Part shown: positions 6,371-6,541 of the stretch, piece by piece
Numbering within the stretch: the first letter of the stretch is position 1
Layout: each line of letters starts with the position of its first letter
NCBI GenBank assembly: GCA_947178315.1
Contig: CAMWXW010000034.1
Coordinates: forward strand, 1 to 6,541
From: an uncultured Desulfovibrionaceae bacterium
GTDB taxonomy: Bacteria; Desulfobacterota; Desulfovibrionia; Desulfovibrionales; Desulfovibrionaceae
Reading direction: 5' to 3'
DNA: 6,541 nucleotides
Made by a program: the position numbers and the translations under genes
The notes under the pieces: generated by a model
Told to the model about the DNA's origin: nothing
What the model saw: the letters and a program-made list of their open reading frames with translations, nothing else
The model's database searches: none

Positions 6371-6541
6371 ATGACAAATACACCAAATAGATATACTCTG
6401 ATTCTATTAAAGGATTATGCTAATTTATCTCAAATAAAAGTGAGTCCTTTTACATTTTGGTTACTTGTAACTCTCTTTATTTCTGCATTTTTATTTTGTT
6501 TTATAGCACCTTTAGTGATTTGGATTTTGGTTAAATATAAT
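6371..6541 (+). CDS. N-terminus of a membrane-anchored protein, cut by window edge
   Basis: The frame is open for 57 codons from the ATG at 6371 to the last base. About 26 polar, mildly basic residues (MTNTPNRYTLILLKDYANLS and on) precede a strongly hydrophobic stretch at residues 27-54 (from FTFWLLVTLFISAF to APLVIWILV), then a lysine. This is the layout of a cytoplasmic N-tail followed by a signal anchor. The hydrophobic stretch may be one long span or the start of a multi-span protein. AAAAGG at 6353-6358 is a ribosome site of poor spacing (12 bases). No better in-frame start is seen upstream, although the frame stays open there without an ATG. The shape is compatible with bitopic cell-envelope proteins, such as M23-peptidase or coiled-coil types, but nothing visible identifies it. 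The 256 bp before it suggests its own promoter. Confidence 0.6.
   Translation, partial: MTNTPNRYTLILLKDYANLSQIKVSPFTFWLLVTLFISAFLFCFIAPLVIWILVKYN

Noticed and set aside
1..6541. CRISPR array, insertion sequence, tRNA or rRNA gene
   Set aside because: No spaced direct repeats, transposase motifs, terminal repeats or cloverleaf-like segments were seen on either strand.

Overview
The window is a compact, AT-rich (roughly two-thirds A+T by eye) bacterial segment with every recognisable gene on the + strand. It opens inside a single-chain pyruvate:ferredoxin/flavodoxin oxidoreductase (PFOR), which points to anaerobic or microaerophilic metabolism. This is combined with a direct-charging glutaminyl-tRNA synthetase of the gammaproteobacterial/eukaryotic type. 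PFOR plus GlnRS at low GC would suit a low-GC member of the Desulfovibrionaceae, such as a Lawsonia-like organism. That placement is inference from gene content and style, not proven by the sequence.

Layout: 1-3116 is PFOR, lacking its N-terminus at the window edge. 3127-3477 is an unrecognised 116-residue protein. 3467-3886 is ssb (single-stranded DNA-binding protein), overlapping the previous gene by 11 bp. 3901-5577 is glnS. 5626-6114 is a small CYTH/triphosphate tunnel metalloenzyme. 6115-6370 is a 256-bp intergenic region with three inverted repeats and a weak promoter candidate. 6371 to the end is the start of a membrane-anchored protein cut by the window edge.

From PFOR to glnS the gaps are 10, -11 and 14 bp, so these four genes are probably co-transcribed. 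The CYTH gene follows after 48 bp and may belong to the same transcript. The products do not form one pathway: PFOR makes acetyl-CoA and reduced ferredoxin, SSB serves replication and repair, GlnRS serves translation, and the CYTH enzyme probably hydrolyses inorganic triphosphate. The grouping looks like a growth-linked housekeeping cluster rather than a dedicated system.

I do not see a new defence, mobile or biosynthetic system here. The points most worth a second look are a cysteine-rich segment in PFOR outside the known cluster ligands, the unrecognised coupled gene before ssb, and the dyad-rich intergenic region before the last gene.
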